A stretch of 64,000 bases of DNA, taken from positions 1 through 64,000 of the forward strand of contig JAIXWJ010000037.1 in NCBI GenBank assembly GCA_027491335.1, read 5' to 3'. Positions within the stretch are counted from its first letter, which is position 1, and every line of letters begins with the position of its first letter. The position numbers and the translations under genes were made by a program. Under the pieces are notes generated by a model. It made no database searches and was not told where the DNA came from. It saw only the letters and a program-made list of their open reading frames with translations. Shown one piece after another: positions 8,587 through 18,168 of the stretch. This DNA is from Actinomycetes bacterium (GTDB taxonomy: Bacteria; Actinomycetota; Acidimicrobiia; Acidimicrobiales; Ilumatobacteraceae).

Positions 8587-9015
8587 TCAGGGGGCCCAAC
8601 GACGCAGTTCGCCACCGCGCTGATACGCCACGTACTGCTCGGCCTCGACCACCGGAAACCGCAGGGTGCAACGCACCGCGGACCCATCGGCGGGCACCAC
8701 CGTGGACCCATCGCAGGCGCCTTCGGCCACCGCCGCCGAGGGTTCGCTCAGTTCGCCGTCCCCCAACATGGACCAGCCCTCGAGCACCGCGGCGCCCGAC
8801 ACTCCGCCCATCTCCACGTCGACTTCCACCCCGGACGGATCGTTCCGGATCGCGTTCACCACGACCGACATGTCGCCGACCAATGCCTCGTCACCCAACT
8901 CCAGCACCGGCACATCGGTGCGGTCGTTGGCCACCTGGAACAGCTTGATGCCCCCGGCCAACAGAATCAGCAGGCCACAGCCCACCGATAGCAGCAACAA
9001 GGTGCGGGTCTTCAC
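8587..9015 (-). CDS. Membrane-anchored hypothetical protein
   Basis: 142 residues. A single hydrophobic segment (about 5-25, LLLLSVGCGLLILLAGG) follows a short basic start, so this is an uncleaved anchor or signal peptide. The rest is an extracytoplasmic acidic domain with two Cys near residues 99 and 115 that could pair. I recognise no family. It is read away from the divergent kup gene, with about 58 bp between the two starts. Confidence 0.6.
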   Translation of the reverse strand: MKTRTLLLLSVGCGLLILLAGGIKLFQVANDRTDVPVLELGDEALVGDMSVVVNAIRNDPSGVEVDVEMGGVSGAAVLEGWSMLGDGELSEPSAAVAEGACDGSTVVPADGSAVRCTLRFPVVEAEQYVAYQRGGELRRWAP

Positions 9016-9073
9016 GATGACGACACTACGTCCCGACCGACAGGACGAACCGCCCCCTGAGTAGCATCGGCGC

Positions 9074-11038
9074 GTGACTTCCGATCAAGAGTCGTCGCTC
9101 GATAGCCACGACTCCACCGACTCCCCGTCCACCGCCCCCCAATCCGCCGACCCCCACCGATCCGGCGACGATCATCACGGGGGCCACAAGGCGGGAATGG
9201 GCGCACTCGCGCTCGGCGCCCTCGGCATCGTGTACGGCGACATCGGCACCTCGCCGCTGTACGCGTTCCGCGAAGCCTTCGAACACCAGCACCTCGACGC
9301 CTCGAACCCCGTGTACGCCTTCGGTGTCGCGTCGTTGGCCTTTTGGGCCCTCGTCATCATCATCTCCATCAAGTACCTCACCTTCGTCATGAAGGCCGAC
9401 AATCACGGCGAGGGCGGAATCCTGGCCCTCACCGCCATGGTGATGCCCAAGGGCACCTTGCGAGGTCGCGGTCGCGTGGTGGTCGGTCTCGGCGTCTTCG
9501 GCACGGCGCTGCTCTACGGCGACGGACTCATCACGCCGGCCATCTCGGTGTTGAGCGCCGTCGAAGGCGTGAAGGAAGCCACCACCGCCCTCGACGACTT
9601 CATCATTCCCATCGCGGTGGTCATCCTGGCCGTGTTGTTCCTCGTGCAAAAGCGCGGAACCGCCGGCATCGGTCGGGTCTTCGGTCCGGTGATGATGGTG
9701 TGGTTCACGGTCCTCGGACTACTGGGTCTTTCTCAACTGCTGGAGGACGCCAGCGTCCTGAAGGCCGTCAACCCGATCTACGCGATCGACTTCTTCGCCG
9801 AATCGCCCATGAAGTCGTTCCTCACCTTGGGCTCCATCTTCCTCGTGGTCACGGGTGGTGAAGCGCTCTACGCCGACATGGGCCACTTCGGACGCCGACC
9901 CATTCTGTGGAGTTGGTACGGATTGGTTCTTCCCGGGTTGCTCCTGAACTACTTCGGACAAGCATCGCTCATCCTGAACGATCCCGAAGCGGTCGAGCGG
10001 CCCCTCTTCAAGATGGCTCCCGAGTGGGGCGTGTTGCCCCTCGTCGTGCTGGCCACCATGGCCACCGTCATCGCGTCACAGGCGCTCATCTCCGGCGCGT
10101 TCTCGCTCACCGTGCAGGCGGTTCAATTGGACTACTTGCCGCGCGTGAAGATCAGCCACACCTCGTCGTCGCATCGAGGACAGGTGTACGTGCCGCTCGT
10201 GAACTGGCTGTTGATGATCGGTTGCATCGGCTTGGTGGTCACCTTCCAGACCTCCAAGGCACTCGCGTCGGCCTACGGCATCGCCGTCACCTCCACCATG
10301 CTCGTCACCACGATGTTGTTCTACGAGGTGTGCCGAAACCGCTGGAACTGGCCCGTCTGGAAGGCCATGTTGGTGTGCGGTCCGTTGTTCGTGGTCGACG
10401 CCGCGTTCCTCGGCGCCAACATTCCCAAGATCCCGCACGGTGGCTGGTTCCCGTTGCTCGTGGCCATCGTGCTGCTCGCGCAGATGACCACGTGGCGTCG
10501 GGGTCGCCAACTGGTGGCGGCGCGCATCCACCGCGGCGAACGCCCCATCGTCGAGGTGCTCGACGAGCACATCGACGTGGCGCGGGTGTCGGGCACCGCG
10601 GTGTTCATGTTCAAGGACCTCGGCAAGGCTCCGCCGGCACTGGTGAACAACCTCAAGCACAACAAGGTCCTGCACAAGTGCACCCTCATCGTGGCCGTGC
10701 AGACCGCCGAGGTCCCCCGCGTGGATCCGAGCGAGCGAACCGAGGTCACCAAGGTCGAACCCGGCGTGTTCCAGATTCTCCTGCGCTTCGGCTTCATGGA
10801 AGAGCCCGACGTTGTCGCGGCACTGTCGAGCATCAATGAACGGGGTTTCGACTTCGATCCCAAGGAAGCCACGTACTTCCTCGGACACGAATCCATCGTC
10901 GCGGGCAAGGCCCCGGGCATGAACCCGGTGGCCGAGCACCTGTTCGTGGTGTTGAATCGCGGCGCCGACAGCGCCGGCCGATTCTTCAACTTGCCCAAGG
11001 ATCAGATCTTCGAGGTCGGCTCGCACGTCGAGATCTAG
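9074..11038 (+). CDS. kup: Kup-family potassium uptake transporter
   Basis: 654 residues from a GTG start. A polar N-terminal tail of about 40 residues (rich in Ser, Asp and His) precedes ALGALGIVYGDIGTSPLYAFRE, the hallmark first helix of Kup/HAK/KT transporters. About twelve membrane segments follow to about residue 470, then a cytoplasmic domain. Kup imports K+ with protons in the cytoplasmic membrane. The length and motif order are normal for bacterial Kup. The downstream epimerase gene starts 58 bp later and is probably a separate unit. Confidence 0.95.
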   Translation: MTSDQESSLDSHDSTDSPSTAPQSADPHRSGDDHHGGHKAGMGALALGALGIVYGDIGTSPLYAFREAFEHQHLDASNPVYAFGVASLAFWALVIIISIKYLTFVMKADNHGEGGILALTAMVMPKGTLRGRGRVVVGLGVFGTALLYGDGLITPAISVLSAVEGVKEATTALDDFIIPIAVVILAVLFLVQKRGTAGIGRVFGPVMMVWFTVLGLLGLSQLLEDASVLKAVNPIYAIDFFAESPMKSFLTLGSIFLVVTGGEALYADMGHFGRRPILWSWYGLVLPGLLLNYFGQASLILNDPEAVERPLFKMAPEWGVLPLVVLATMATVIASQALISGAFSLTVQAVQLDYLPRVKISHTSSSHRGQVYVPLVNWLLMIGCIGLVVTFQTSKALASAYGIAVTSTMLVTTMLFYEVCRNRWNWPVWKAMLVCGPLFVVDAAFLGANIPKIPHGGWFPLLVAIVLLAQMTTWRRGRQLVAARIHRGERPIVEVLDEHIDVARVSGTAVFMFKDLGKAPPALVNNLKHNKVLHKCTLIVAVQTAEVPRVDPSERTEVTKVEPGVFQILLRFGFMEEPDVVAALSSINERGFDFDPKEATYFLGHESIVAGKAPGMNPVAEHLFVVLNRGADSAGRFFNLPKDQIFEVGSHVEI

Positions 11039-11096
11039 ATGTCACCGTGTCGGCTCCGGTCTCGCACCCGAGCCAACACGGCCGTAGCCTGCGGAC

Positions 11097-12002
11097 ATGT
11101 CCCCCCGCACCATCGCCATCACCGGAGCCAGTGGCCTCATCGGTACGGCTCTCGCCCAGCACCTGACCTCGTCGGGTGATCGCGTCATTCGGTTCACCCG
11201 AACCGGCCCCAGTTCCGATTCCACCATCGCATGGGATCCGGCCGCCGGTCGCATCGACGCCGAGCGCCTTCGCGGCGTGGACGCGGTCGTGCACCTCGCC
11301 GGCGCCGGCATCGGCGACAAGCGTTGGACCACCGACTACAAGCGCGAGATCCTGGAGAGCCGCACCAAGAGCACGTCGCTTCTCGCCTCGGCGATGGCCG
11401 ATCTCGCCGACGGACCCAAGGTTCTGCTCTCCGGCTCGGCCATCGGGTACTACGGCGCGTCGCTCGACGCCGAGTTCGACGAGTCATCCTCGGCCGGATC
11501 CGGTTTCCTCGCCGACGTCTGCGTGCAGTGGGAGCAGAACGCCGACAAGGCCGTGGCGGCGGGCATCCGCACCGCCTTCCTGCGCACCGGAATCGTGCTC
11601 AGCCCCCGAGGCGGAGCGCTGAAGAAGTTGCTCCCCTTGTTCAAGTTGGGCGCCGGTGGCCGCATGGGTTCGGGACGTCAATGGCAGAGCTGGATTTCCA
11701 TCGACGACGAGATCTCGGCCATCGACCACCTCTTGCGCAACGACGTCAGTGGTGCCGTCAACCTGACCGCTCCGCTCCCCGTGACCCAGGCCGAGTTCAC
11801 CCGGGTTCTCGCCAAGGTCGTCAAGCGCCCGGCGTTGCTGCCGGTTCCGTCGTTCGGGCCCAAACTGCTTCTCGGTGGCGAACTGGCCGACGCACTGTTG
11901 TTCACCGGTCAGAAGGTGATGCCCAAGGTCCTGGAATCGAGCGGCTACTCGTTCATCCATCGCGACCTCGAGTCGGCGTTGCGTCACCTCTTGAAGCGTT
12001 GA
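11097..12002 (+). CDS. TIGR01777-type NAD(P)-dependent epimerase (YfcH-like)
   Basis: 301 residues. An N-terminal Rossmann motif [11 protein letters not shown] sits at about 9-19, followed by the family features [20 protein letters not shown] and [24 protein letters not shown]. The C-terminal DUF1731-type region has [17 protein letters not shown] at the end. These are extended SDR proteins of unknown substrate. The next gene starts 1 bp after this stop, so this heads a four-gene run with the FAD oxidoreductase, SRPBCC protein and nitroreductase. Confidence 0.9.
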   Translation: MSPRTIAITGASGLIGTALAQHLTSSGDRVIRFTRTGPSSDSTIAWDPAAGRIDAERLRGVDAVVHLAGAGIGDKRWTTDYKREILESRTKSTSLLASAMADLADGPKVLLSGSAIGYYGASLDAEFDESSSAGSGFLADVCVQWEQNADKAVAAGIRTAFLRTGIVLSPRGGALKKLLPLFKLGAGGRMGSGRQWQSWISIDDEISAIDHLLRNDVSGAVNLTAPLPVTQAEFTRVLAKVVKRPALLPVPSFGPKLLLGGELADALLFTGQKVMPKVLESSGYSFIHRDLESALRHLLKR

Positions 12003-12003
12003 C

Positions 12004-13254
12004 ATGACCGCACCCCTCCCCGAGCGCACCGACGTCGTGGTGGTCGGCGCCGGATTGGCTGGGTTGTCCGCGGCTCGACTGTTGCGCGAACGGGGCCACG
12101 AGGTCACGGTCCTCGAAGCCTCCGATGGCGTGGGCGGGCGCGTGCGCACCGACCACGTCGAAGGCTTCCTTCTCGATCGTGGCTTCCAAGTGTTGCTCAC
12201 CGCGTATCCGGAGATGGAACGTCAATTCGATGTCGGTGCGCTCGATCTGCGCGCCTTCGACCCCGGCGCGTTGGTGTGGATGAACGGACGTGGACACACC
12301 GTGTCCGATCCGTTCCGCAAGCCCACCACCCTCGTGGCCACCGCCACCGCACCGGTGGGCACGCCGATCGACAAGGGTCGTATCGCACTGCTTCGCGCCC
12401 GGGTGCGGCGAGGCGACGGTTCGCAGCTGCTGCGTGGCGATGACATCACCACCGCCGAGATGCTGCGTGACGCAGGGTTCTCCGACCGCATGTTGCAACG
12501 CTTCTTCCGGCCTCTGGTGGGCGGAATCCAACTGGACCCGAATCTCGACGCGTCGCGCCGGATGTTCGACGTGGTGTTCCGCATGTTGTCCATGGGCGAC
12601 GCCGCCGTTCCCGCCCGGGGAATGGGAGCGATCCCCGAGCAATTGGCGAACCGAATCGGCACCGATTCCATTCATCTGTCCACCCCGGTGACCGCCGTCC
12701 ACGCCGATGGCGTGGACGTGTCCGGTCGACGCATCGACGCTCGCGCGGTGTTGGTGGCCACCGAGGGTCCCGTGGCGGCGGCGATGCTCGGATTGCCCAC
12801 GGTGCGTTCGCGCTCCGTTTCCTGCGTTTACTTCGCCGCCGACGAAGCGCCCACGAAGTCGCGATACATCATTCTCGATGGCACCGCCGAGGGTCCGGCG
12901 TTGAACATCGCGGTGATGAGCAACATCAGCGCCCACTACGCCCCCACGGGCAGCCATTTGATCGCGGCCGCCGTTCCGGGCTCGTTGGATGAGAACCTCG
13001 AAGTGGACGTGCGCGAGCAGATGACCAGAATGTTCGGGCCACGGGCTCGAACGTGGAGACACGTGCGCACCTACCGCATCGCCCACGGCCAGCCCGATCA
13101 GAGCCCGCCGTTCTCGCCGAAGAAGCGAGTCCACCTACATGGCAACATCTTCGTGACCGGCGACCATCGCGACACCGCCTCCATTCAAGGGGCATTGTTC
13201 TCGGGTCGCCGCTCGGCCGACGCCGTGCATTCACATCTCATCCAATCTCGCTGA
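12004..13254 (+). CDS. NAD(P)/FAD-dependent amine-oxidase-like oxidoreductase
   Basis: 416 residues. The N-terminal dinucleotide motif [16 protein letters not shown] is at about 11-26. It is followed by [13 protein letters not shown], the GG-doublet of the phytoene desaturase/protoporphyrinogen oxidase/amine oxidase superfamily, and the C-terminal FAD motif [19 protein letters not shown]. It most likely oxidises a small or isoprenoid-like substrate, but the substrate cannot be read from sequence. It starts 1 bp after the TIGR01777 gene stop and is followed 11 bp later by the SRPBCC gene, so co-expression is very likely. Confidence 0.88.
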   Translation: MTAPLPERTDVVVVGAGLAGLSAARLLRERGHEVTVLEASDGVGGRVRTDHVEGFLLDRGFQVLLTAYPEMERQFDVGALDLRAFDPGALVWMNGRGHTVSDPFRKPTTLVATATAPVGTPIDKGRIALLRARVRRGDGSQLLRGDDITTAEMLRDAGFSDRMLQRFFRPLVGGIQLDPNLDASRRMFDVVFRMLSMGDAAVPARGMGAIPEQLANRIGTDSIHLSTPVTAVHADGVDVSGRRIDARAVLVATEGPVAAAMLGLPTVRSRSVSCVYFAADEAPTKSRYIILDGTAEGPALNIAVMSNISAHYAPTGSHLIAAAVPGSLDENLEVDVREQMTRMFGPRARTWRHVRTYRIAHGQPDQSPPFSPKKRVHLHGNIFVTGDHRDTASIQGALFSGRRSADAVHSHLIQSR

Positions 13255-13265
13255 AGGAGCCAGTT

Positions 13266-13727
13266 ATGTCGACATCAAGCCCCAGAAATTCGGACCCCGC
13301 CAAGATCGTGTCCGTCACCGTGAAGGTGAACGCCGCACCGCAGACCATCTTCGACCTGCTCGCCGATCCGTCGAAGCACGGCGAGATCGACGGTTCCGGC
13401 TCGGTTCGCAATGCCCAGTCCTCGGCGCCGGCGCGCCTGTCGCTCGGCGCCAAGTTCGGCATGGACATGAAGCTCGGTGTGAACTACAAGATCACCAACG
13501 AGGTGGTGGAGTTCGACGAGCCACGGCGCATCGCTTGGCGGCACTTCGGGGGCCACGTGTGGCGCTACATCCTCGAGCCCGTCGACGGCGGCACGATGGT
13601 GACCGAACAGTTCGACTGGAACACGGCGAAGTCTCCGTTGATGATGCGCGTCATGAACTATCCGGCCAAGAATCGCGTCTCGATCGAGAAGACCTTGAAG
13701 CGGCTCGCCGATCGATTCTCGTCATGA
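13266..13727 (+). CDS. SRPBCC (START/polyketide-cyclase-like) family protein
   Basis: 153 residues from an ATG preceded by a good ribosome site (GAAGGAG, 8 bp upstream). The domain shows the typical opening VKVNAAPQTIFDLLADPSKHGEIDGSG and the central FDEPRRIAWRHFGGHVWRY. SRPBCC folds bind hydrophobic ligands, and the specific ligand is unknown. Its stop overlaps the next start (ATGA), so it is coupled to the nitroreductase. Confidence 0.87.
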   Translation: MSTSSPRNSDPAKIVSVTVKVNAAPQTIFDLLADPSKHGEIDGSGSVRNAQSSAPARLSLGAKFGMDMKLGVNYKITNEVVEFDEPRRIAWRHFGGHVWRYILEPVDGGTMVTEQFDWNTAKSPLMMRVMNYPAKNRVSIEKTLKRLADRFSS

Positions 13728-14302
13728 GCGTCGACCACCCGTCCAACGACCGTCATTCCATCGACGACCTCATTCGCGCGCGTCGCACCAACATGTTCGT
13801 CGACCGCGAGCGACCGTTGTCCGACGACGTGATCCACGAGTTGTGCGAACTCGCCACGTGGGCCCCCAACCACAAGCGCAACTGGCCCTGGCGGTTCGCC
13901 TCGGTCACCGGCGGCGGTCGCTCGCGTCTCGGACGGGTGGTCTCGAACGCGATGGCCGCCCATGGCGACGACCCCAACAAGGTCACCAAGGCCCTCACCA
14001 AGTACGAACGCACCCCGAACATCTTGATCATCGGTTCGATTGTCGGAGACACCGACGAGCGAACCGCCGAGAATCGTGATGCGGTCGCGGCGGCCGCACA
14101 GAACCTGATGCTGGCCGCCACCGCGCGAGGAATCGCCACCTACTGGGGCTCGTGTCCGCGAGGCTCGCACGAAGCCGTCGCCGACTTCGCCGGTTTCGAC
14201 CCCGGCACCCACATCGTGGGCATCTTCTACATGGGACACCAATCAGCAACGATGGAGGTTCCGGTGCGACCGGACCCCGTCATCAACGTGATCGACAACT
14301 GA
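13724..14302 (+). CDS. Nitroreductase family protein
   Basis: 192 residues. The start ATG overlaps the SRPBCC stop. The N-terminal RARRTNMFVDRERPLSDD and ELATWAPNHKRNWPWRF form the FMN-contacting pattern of small nitroreductases, and a late AQNLMLAATARGIATYWGS is the conserved middle helix. It is expected to be a cytosolic FMN enzyme using NAD(P)H; its natural substrate is unknown. Only 3 bp separate its stop from the stop of the converging mutase gene. Confidence 0.88.
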   Translation: MSVDHPSNDRHSIDDLIRARRTNMFVDRERPLSDDVIHELCELATWAPNHKRNWPWRFASVTGGGRSRLGRVVSNAMAAHGDDPNKVTKALTKYERTPNILIIGSIVGDTDERTAENRDAVAAAAQNLMLAATARGIATYWGSCPRGSHEAVADFAGFDPGTHIVGIFYMGHQSATMEVPVRPDPVINVIDN

Positions 14303-14305
14303 CGA

Positions 14306-15880
14306 TCAGGGCTGGTAGATCCCGAACACGCCGCGCAACGCGTCGCTGATCTCGCCGAGCGTGGCATCGGCCCGCAGAGCTTCCTTCATCGGGTACAGAA
14401 GGTTGTCGTTGGTGTTGGCCGCGGCCACCACGGCATCAAGGGCCGCTTTCACCTTGGCCTGATCGCGCGCGGCCTTGTATTCGCCCAGTCGCTTTTTCTG
14501 GCCGCGCTCGAGCGCCGGATCGATCGGGAACACCTCGGGCTCGGGGTCGTCGTCCACGCCGAACTTGTTCACGCCGACGATGACACGCTGATCGTCGTCG
14601 ATGGACTTCGCGTACTCGTAGGCGGCCTGTTCGATCTCGTCCATTTGGTAGCCGGCTTCGATGGCGGCCACGGCTCCACCCATCTCGTCGATGCGGGCGA
14701 TGTACTCCAACGCCAGTCGTTCGATCTCGTCGGTGAGCGTTTCCACCAAATAGCTGCCCGCCAAAGGATCGGGGGTGTCGGCGATGCCGCTCTCGTATCC
14801 GATGATCTGCTGCGTGCGCAGCGCGATGCGCGCGGCGCGTTCGGTGGGAAGGCTGAGAGCCTCGTCGAATCCGTTGGTGTGCAGACTCTGCGTTCCGCCC
14901 ATCACCGCGGCCATGCTCTGCAGGGCAACACGGACGATGTTGTTCTCGGGCTGCTGGGCGGTGAGCGTGCTTCCGCCGGTCTGGGTGTGGAAGCGCAGCA
15001 ACTTGCTGGACTCCTTCTTGGCCTTGAACCGATCGTTCATGAGGCGATACCAGATGCGACGCGAGGCGCGGAACTTGGCCACTTCCTCGAAGAAGTTGTT
15101 GTGCGCGTTCCAGAAGAACGACAGACGCGGTGCGAAGTCGTCCACGTCGAGTCCGGCCGCGATGGCGGCCTCGACGTACGCGATGCCGTTGGCGATGGTG
15201 AACGCGATTTCTTGAACCGCCGTGGAACCGGCTTCGCGAATGTGGTACCCGGAGATGGAAATGGTGTTCCACTTCGGAACGTGCTTGGCGCAGTACTCGA
15301 AGATGTCGGTGATGATGCGCATGCTCGGTCGCGGCGGATACACGTAGGTACCGCGAGCGATGTATTCCTTGAGCAGGTCGTTCTGAATGGTGCCGCTGAT
15401 GGCGGAGGACGCGACACCCTGTTCCTCGGCGACCAGCTCGTACATGAGCAGCAGAATCGCGCCGGTGGAGTTGATGGTCATCGACGTCGTGACCTTGTCG
15501 AGGGGCAGGTCCTTCAGCAGCAGACGCATGTCGGCCATGGAGTCGATGGCCACGCCCACCTTGCCCACCTCGCCCTCGGCGCGAGGGTGATCGGAGTCGT
15601 ACCCCATCTGGGTGGGCAGGTCGAACGCGCAGGACAAACCGGTCTGACCGGCGCCGAGCAGGAACTTGAATCGCTCGTTCGTGGACTCCGCGGTGCCGAA
15701 TCCGGCGTACTGACGCATCGTCCACAACTTGCCGCGATACATGGTCGGATACACGCCGCGCGTGTACGGGGGCTTGCCGGGCTCACCAAGCTGCGTGGCG
15801 GCATCGAAGCCCGCCAGATCGGCCTCGGTGTACAGGGGCTTGATTTCGATACCGGAGTCGGTGCGGATGTCGTCGCTCAT
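14306..15880 (-). CDS. Methylmalonyl-CoA mutase, catalytic (alpha-type) subunit without B12 domain
   Basis: 524 residues counted from MSDDIRTD (ATG at 15880); an upstream in-frame ATG at 15928 is less likely. The whole protein is the TIM-barrel acyl-CoA mutase domain and ends before any cobalamin domain, so a separate B12-binding subunit must exist elsewhere. Tyr58 (TMRQYAGF) and Arg176 ([10 protein letters not shown]) align with Tyr89 and Arg207 of Propionibacterium mutase, the residues that select methylmalonyl-CoA. Isobutyryl-CoA mutases have Phe and Gln there. It interconverts (R)-methylmalonyl-CoA and succinyl-CoA, linking propionate and odd-chain or branched acids to the TCA cycle. The cobalamin adenosyltransferase at 22400 could supply its cofactor. 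Confidence 0.92.
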   Translation of the reverse strand: MSDDIRTDSGIEIKPLYTEADLAGFDAATQLGEPGKPPYTRGVYPTMYRGKLWTMRQYAGFGTAESTNERFKFLLGAGQTGLSCAFDLPTQMGYDSDHPRAEGEVGKVGVAIDSMADMRLLLKDLPLDKVTTSMTINSTGAILLLMYELVAEEQGVASSAISGTIQNDLLKEYIARGTYVYPPRPSMRIITDIFEYCAKHVPKWNTISISGYHIREAGSTAVQEIAFTIANGIAYVEAAIAAGLDVDDFAPRLSFFWNAHNNFFEEVAKFRASRRIWYRLMNDRFKAKKESSKLLRFHTQTGGSTLTAQQPENNIVRVALQSMAAVMGGTQSLHTNGFDEALSLPTERAARIALRTQQIIGYESGIADTPDPLAGSYLVETLTDEIERLALEYIARIDEMGGAVAAIEAGYQMDEIEQAAYEYAKSIDDDQRVIVGVNKFGVDDDPEPEVFPIDPALERGQKKRLGEYKAARDQAKVKAALDAVVAAANTNDNLLYPMKEALRADATLGEISDALRGVFGIYQP

Positions 15881-15907
15881 CACCCCCGACTGTACGGGGC
15901 GCACCCG

Positions 15908-15946
15908 CCGATCACCTATCCCGATCACCCATCCCGATCACCTATC
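15908..15946. repeat. 13-bp tandem repeat, three copies
   Basis: The unit CCGATCACCYATC occurs three times head to tail in the 116-bp gap between ridA and the mutase gene. The gap shows nothing else. No function is assigned. Confidence 0.85.
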
Positions 15947-15996
15947 TCGGGCCGTGCGCGCCGAGTGGGTGCTGGCCACCCCACGCGCTTTTCGTT

Positions 15997-16380
15997 TCAG
16001 CGGGCGGCGACCAGGGCGATCTCCATGCGCCACTCGGGGCGAGCCAACGCCGGAACCGTCACCAACGTGCTGGCCGCTCGATGTCCGTCGAGCGCGGCGT
16101 CCCGGGCGGCCATCACCGGCCCCAACGGCTCCCCGGCGACCACGTATGTGGTGACCGAGACCACATCGTTCACCGTCATCTGCGCCGACTCGAGGATCGC
16201 CCGCAGGTTGTTCCAGATCGTGGCCGCCTGCTCCGCCAGATCCGCGGGCACCGAACCGTCGGCCGCGATGGGCACGACGCCCGAGGTGTGCAGAAGACGC
16301 GACGGACCCTCGCTCAGGATCGCATGAGCGTAATTGGCCGCGGTCGGCGCGATGCCCGGCGGGGCGATCTCGGAGTTCAT
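15997..16380 (-). CDS. ridA: RidA/YjgF-family protein
   Basis: 127 residues from MNSEIAPPGIAP (ATG at 16380). The family features are LLHTSGVVPIAADGSVPAD, QAATIWNNLRAILESA and the C-terminal ARPEWRMEIALVAAR, whose Arg and Glu are the usual positions for binding 2-iminoacids. RidA hydrolyses reactive enamine/imine intermediates in the cytosol. A longer upstream reading frame overlaps the divergent aldolase gene and was not used. The gene sits between the mutase and the divergently read aldolase. Confidence 0.88.
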   Translation of the reverse strand: MNSEIAPPGIAPTAANYAHAILSEGPSRLLHTSGVVPIAADGSVPADLAEQAATIWNNLRAILESAQMTVNDVVSVTTYVVAGEPLGPVMAARDAALDGHRAASTLVTVPALARPEWRMEIALVAAR

Positions 16381-16465
16381 GACGACGATTGTGACACCTC
16401 CGAGAGCCACGCCCCGAACGGCCCTGTGATCGGTCTCGACGAACGACGGGTCTAGTCTTCGTTCC

Positions 16466-17272
16466 GTGACCACCAACGCCGAATCCGCTCTCGCCGCCGC
16501 CGCCCAGGGCGGCAACGCCAACCTTCTCGCGATGCCGTCGTTCAACACGGTCGAAGAGGAGCGCGCCTACCGCAAGTCCCGCCTCGCCGGTGCGTTGCGC
16601 ATCTTCGGACGCATGGGGTTCGGTGAGGGCGTCGCCGGCCACATCACGGTGCGCGACCCCGAGAAGACCGACCACTTCTGGGTGAATCCCTTCGGCCTCA
16701 GCTTCCGCCACATGCGCGTGAGCGATTTGTTGCTCGTCAATCATCATGGCGAGGTGGTGGTGGGCGAACTGCCCGTCAATCGCGCGGCGTTCGTCATTCA
16801 CTCGGCGATCCACGCCGCTCGTCCCGACGTGATCGCCGCCGCCCACGCGCACTCGGTCCACGGCAAGGCCTTCAGCTCGCTCGGCATACCGCTCGATCCC
16901 ATCACGCAGGACGCCTGCATCTTCTACGAGGACCACGTGGTGATCTCCGAGCAGGGTGGCGCCGTGGTGTTCGACGTGGACGCCGGCAAGGAACTGGCGT
17001 CGATGTTCCCGAGCGGGAAGGCGGCCATTCACCAGAATCACGGCTTGTTCACCGTGGGTAGCACCGTCGAGGAAGCCGCCTACTGGTTCTTGTCGATGGA
17101 CCGTTCGTGTCAGGCGCAACTGCTCGCCATGGCCGCCGGCACGCCCAAGCACATCAAGCACGAGTACGCCGCCTACACCCGCGACCAGACGGGGCATTCG
17201 CTCGCGGGTTGGTTCCAGTTCCAGCCGTTGTGGCAAGAGATCTGCCGCACCGATCCCGAACTGTTCGACTGA
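16466..17272 (+). CDS. Class II aldolase/adducin family protein
   Basis: 268 residues from a GTG start. Zinc ligands of the family are visible: H127 and H129 in AAAHAHSVHG, and H189/H192 in IHQNHGLFTVG. It most resembles the group annotated as class II aldolase/adducin with an N-terminal EERAYRKSRLAGALRIFGRMG. Members cleave or decarboxylate sugar phosphates and other keto or hydroxy acids, and the substrate is unknown. It is followed 47 bp later by an EamA transporter on the same strand. Confidence 0.88.
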   Translation: MTTNAESALAAAAQGGNANLLAMPSFNTVEEERAYRKSRLAGALRIFGRMGFGEGVAGHITVRDPEKTDHFWVNPFGLSFRHMRVSDLLLVNHHGEVVVGELPVNRAAFVIHSAIHAARPDVIAAAHAHSVHGKAFSSLGIPLDPITQDACIFYEDHVVISEQGGAVVFDVDAGKELASMFPSGKAAIHQNHGLFTVGSTVEEAAYWFLSMDRSCQAQLLAMAAGTPKHIKHEYAAYTRDQTGHSLAGWFQFQPLWQEICRTDPELFD

Positions 17273-17319
17273 ACTCCGTCGATCACTCCCCCGCCCCCGG
17301 CTCGCCGGTCGGAAGGTTC

Positions 17320-18156
17320 ATGGCCACGGCGTCGCCGGAGGCCCTGTTCGTCCTGAGCGCGACGGCGCAATACATCGGCGCCGTCATCGCCATCGACCTG
17401 TTCGATCGGGTCGACCCCGCCACCGTGGCGTGGTTGCGCGTTTTCGGCGCGGCCGTCGCTCTGCTGTTGGTGTCGGGTCGCCATCTGTTGCGACCGTGGA
17501 CGCGCGCCGACTTCGTGGCGATGACCGTGTTCGGTGTTGCCACCGCGTTGATGAACACGTTCTTCTACCTCGCCATCGATCGCTTGCCCTTAGGCAAGGG
17601 TGTGGCCATCGAGTTCATCGGGCCCATCGCGGTGGCCGCGGTGCGCACGCGTTCGCGACGCAACGCCGTCGCGTTGATCCTGGCCGCCATCGGCGTGGCG
17701 GTGTTGTCCGGAGTCGAACTCGACGGCGAACCGCTGGGCCTGTTGTTCATCTTCCTCGCGTCGGCCATGTGGGCCACCTACATCGTGGTCGGGTCGAAGG
17801 TGGCCCAACAGAATCGCGGCGTGTCCGGATTGGGCTTCGGACTGTTGATCGGCGCGGTGGTCGTGACCCCGATCGGCGCACCATCCAGTGGACCGGTGTG
17901 GTCGTCGCCGCACCTCATCTTCTTGTGCATGTTCGTCGGAGTGATGTCGAACGCCATCGGATACGGCATCGATCAAGCGGTTCTTCGACGAATACCCATT
18001 CGAAGATTCAGCGTGCTGCTGGCGCTGTTGCCCGTGACCGCGACCGTGGTGGCTTTCATCGCCCTCGATCAACGACCGAGCGTCATCGACCTCGCGGGAA
18101 TGTCGTTGGTGTTGGCGGGCGTGATCGTTCAGGAGCGCGAGAAACTCGACGCCTGA
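17320..18156 (+). CDS. EamA/RhtA-type membrane transporter
   Basis: 278 residues from the ATG at 17320. It has about ten hydrophobic helices arranged as two repeated halves (DMT/EamA fold), with the pattern FFYLAIDRLPLGKGVAIEFIGP typical of RhtA-like amino-acid exporters. It ends in the short tail VIVQEREKLDA. It probably exports small amino acids or related metabolites. Longer starts overlapping the aldolase gene are possible but lack a ribosome site. It converges on the rhodanese-ThiF gene with 12 bp between stops. Confidence 0.85.
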   Translation: MATASPEALFVLSATAQYIGAVIAIDLFDRVDPATVAWLRVFGAAVALLLVSGRHLLRPWTRADFVAMTVFGVATALMNTFFYLAIDRLPLGKGVAIEFIGPIAVAAVRTRSRRNAVALILAAIGVAVLSGVELDGEPLGLLFIFLASAMWATYIVVGSKVAQQNRGVSGLGFGLLIGAVVVTPIGAPSSGPVWSSPHLIFLCMFVGVMSNAIGYGIDQAVLRRIPIRRFSVLLALLPVTATVVAFIALDQRPSVIDLAGMSLVLAGVIVQEREKLDA

Positions 18157-18168
18157 GAGCGTTCGGGA

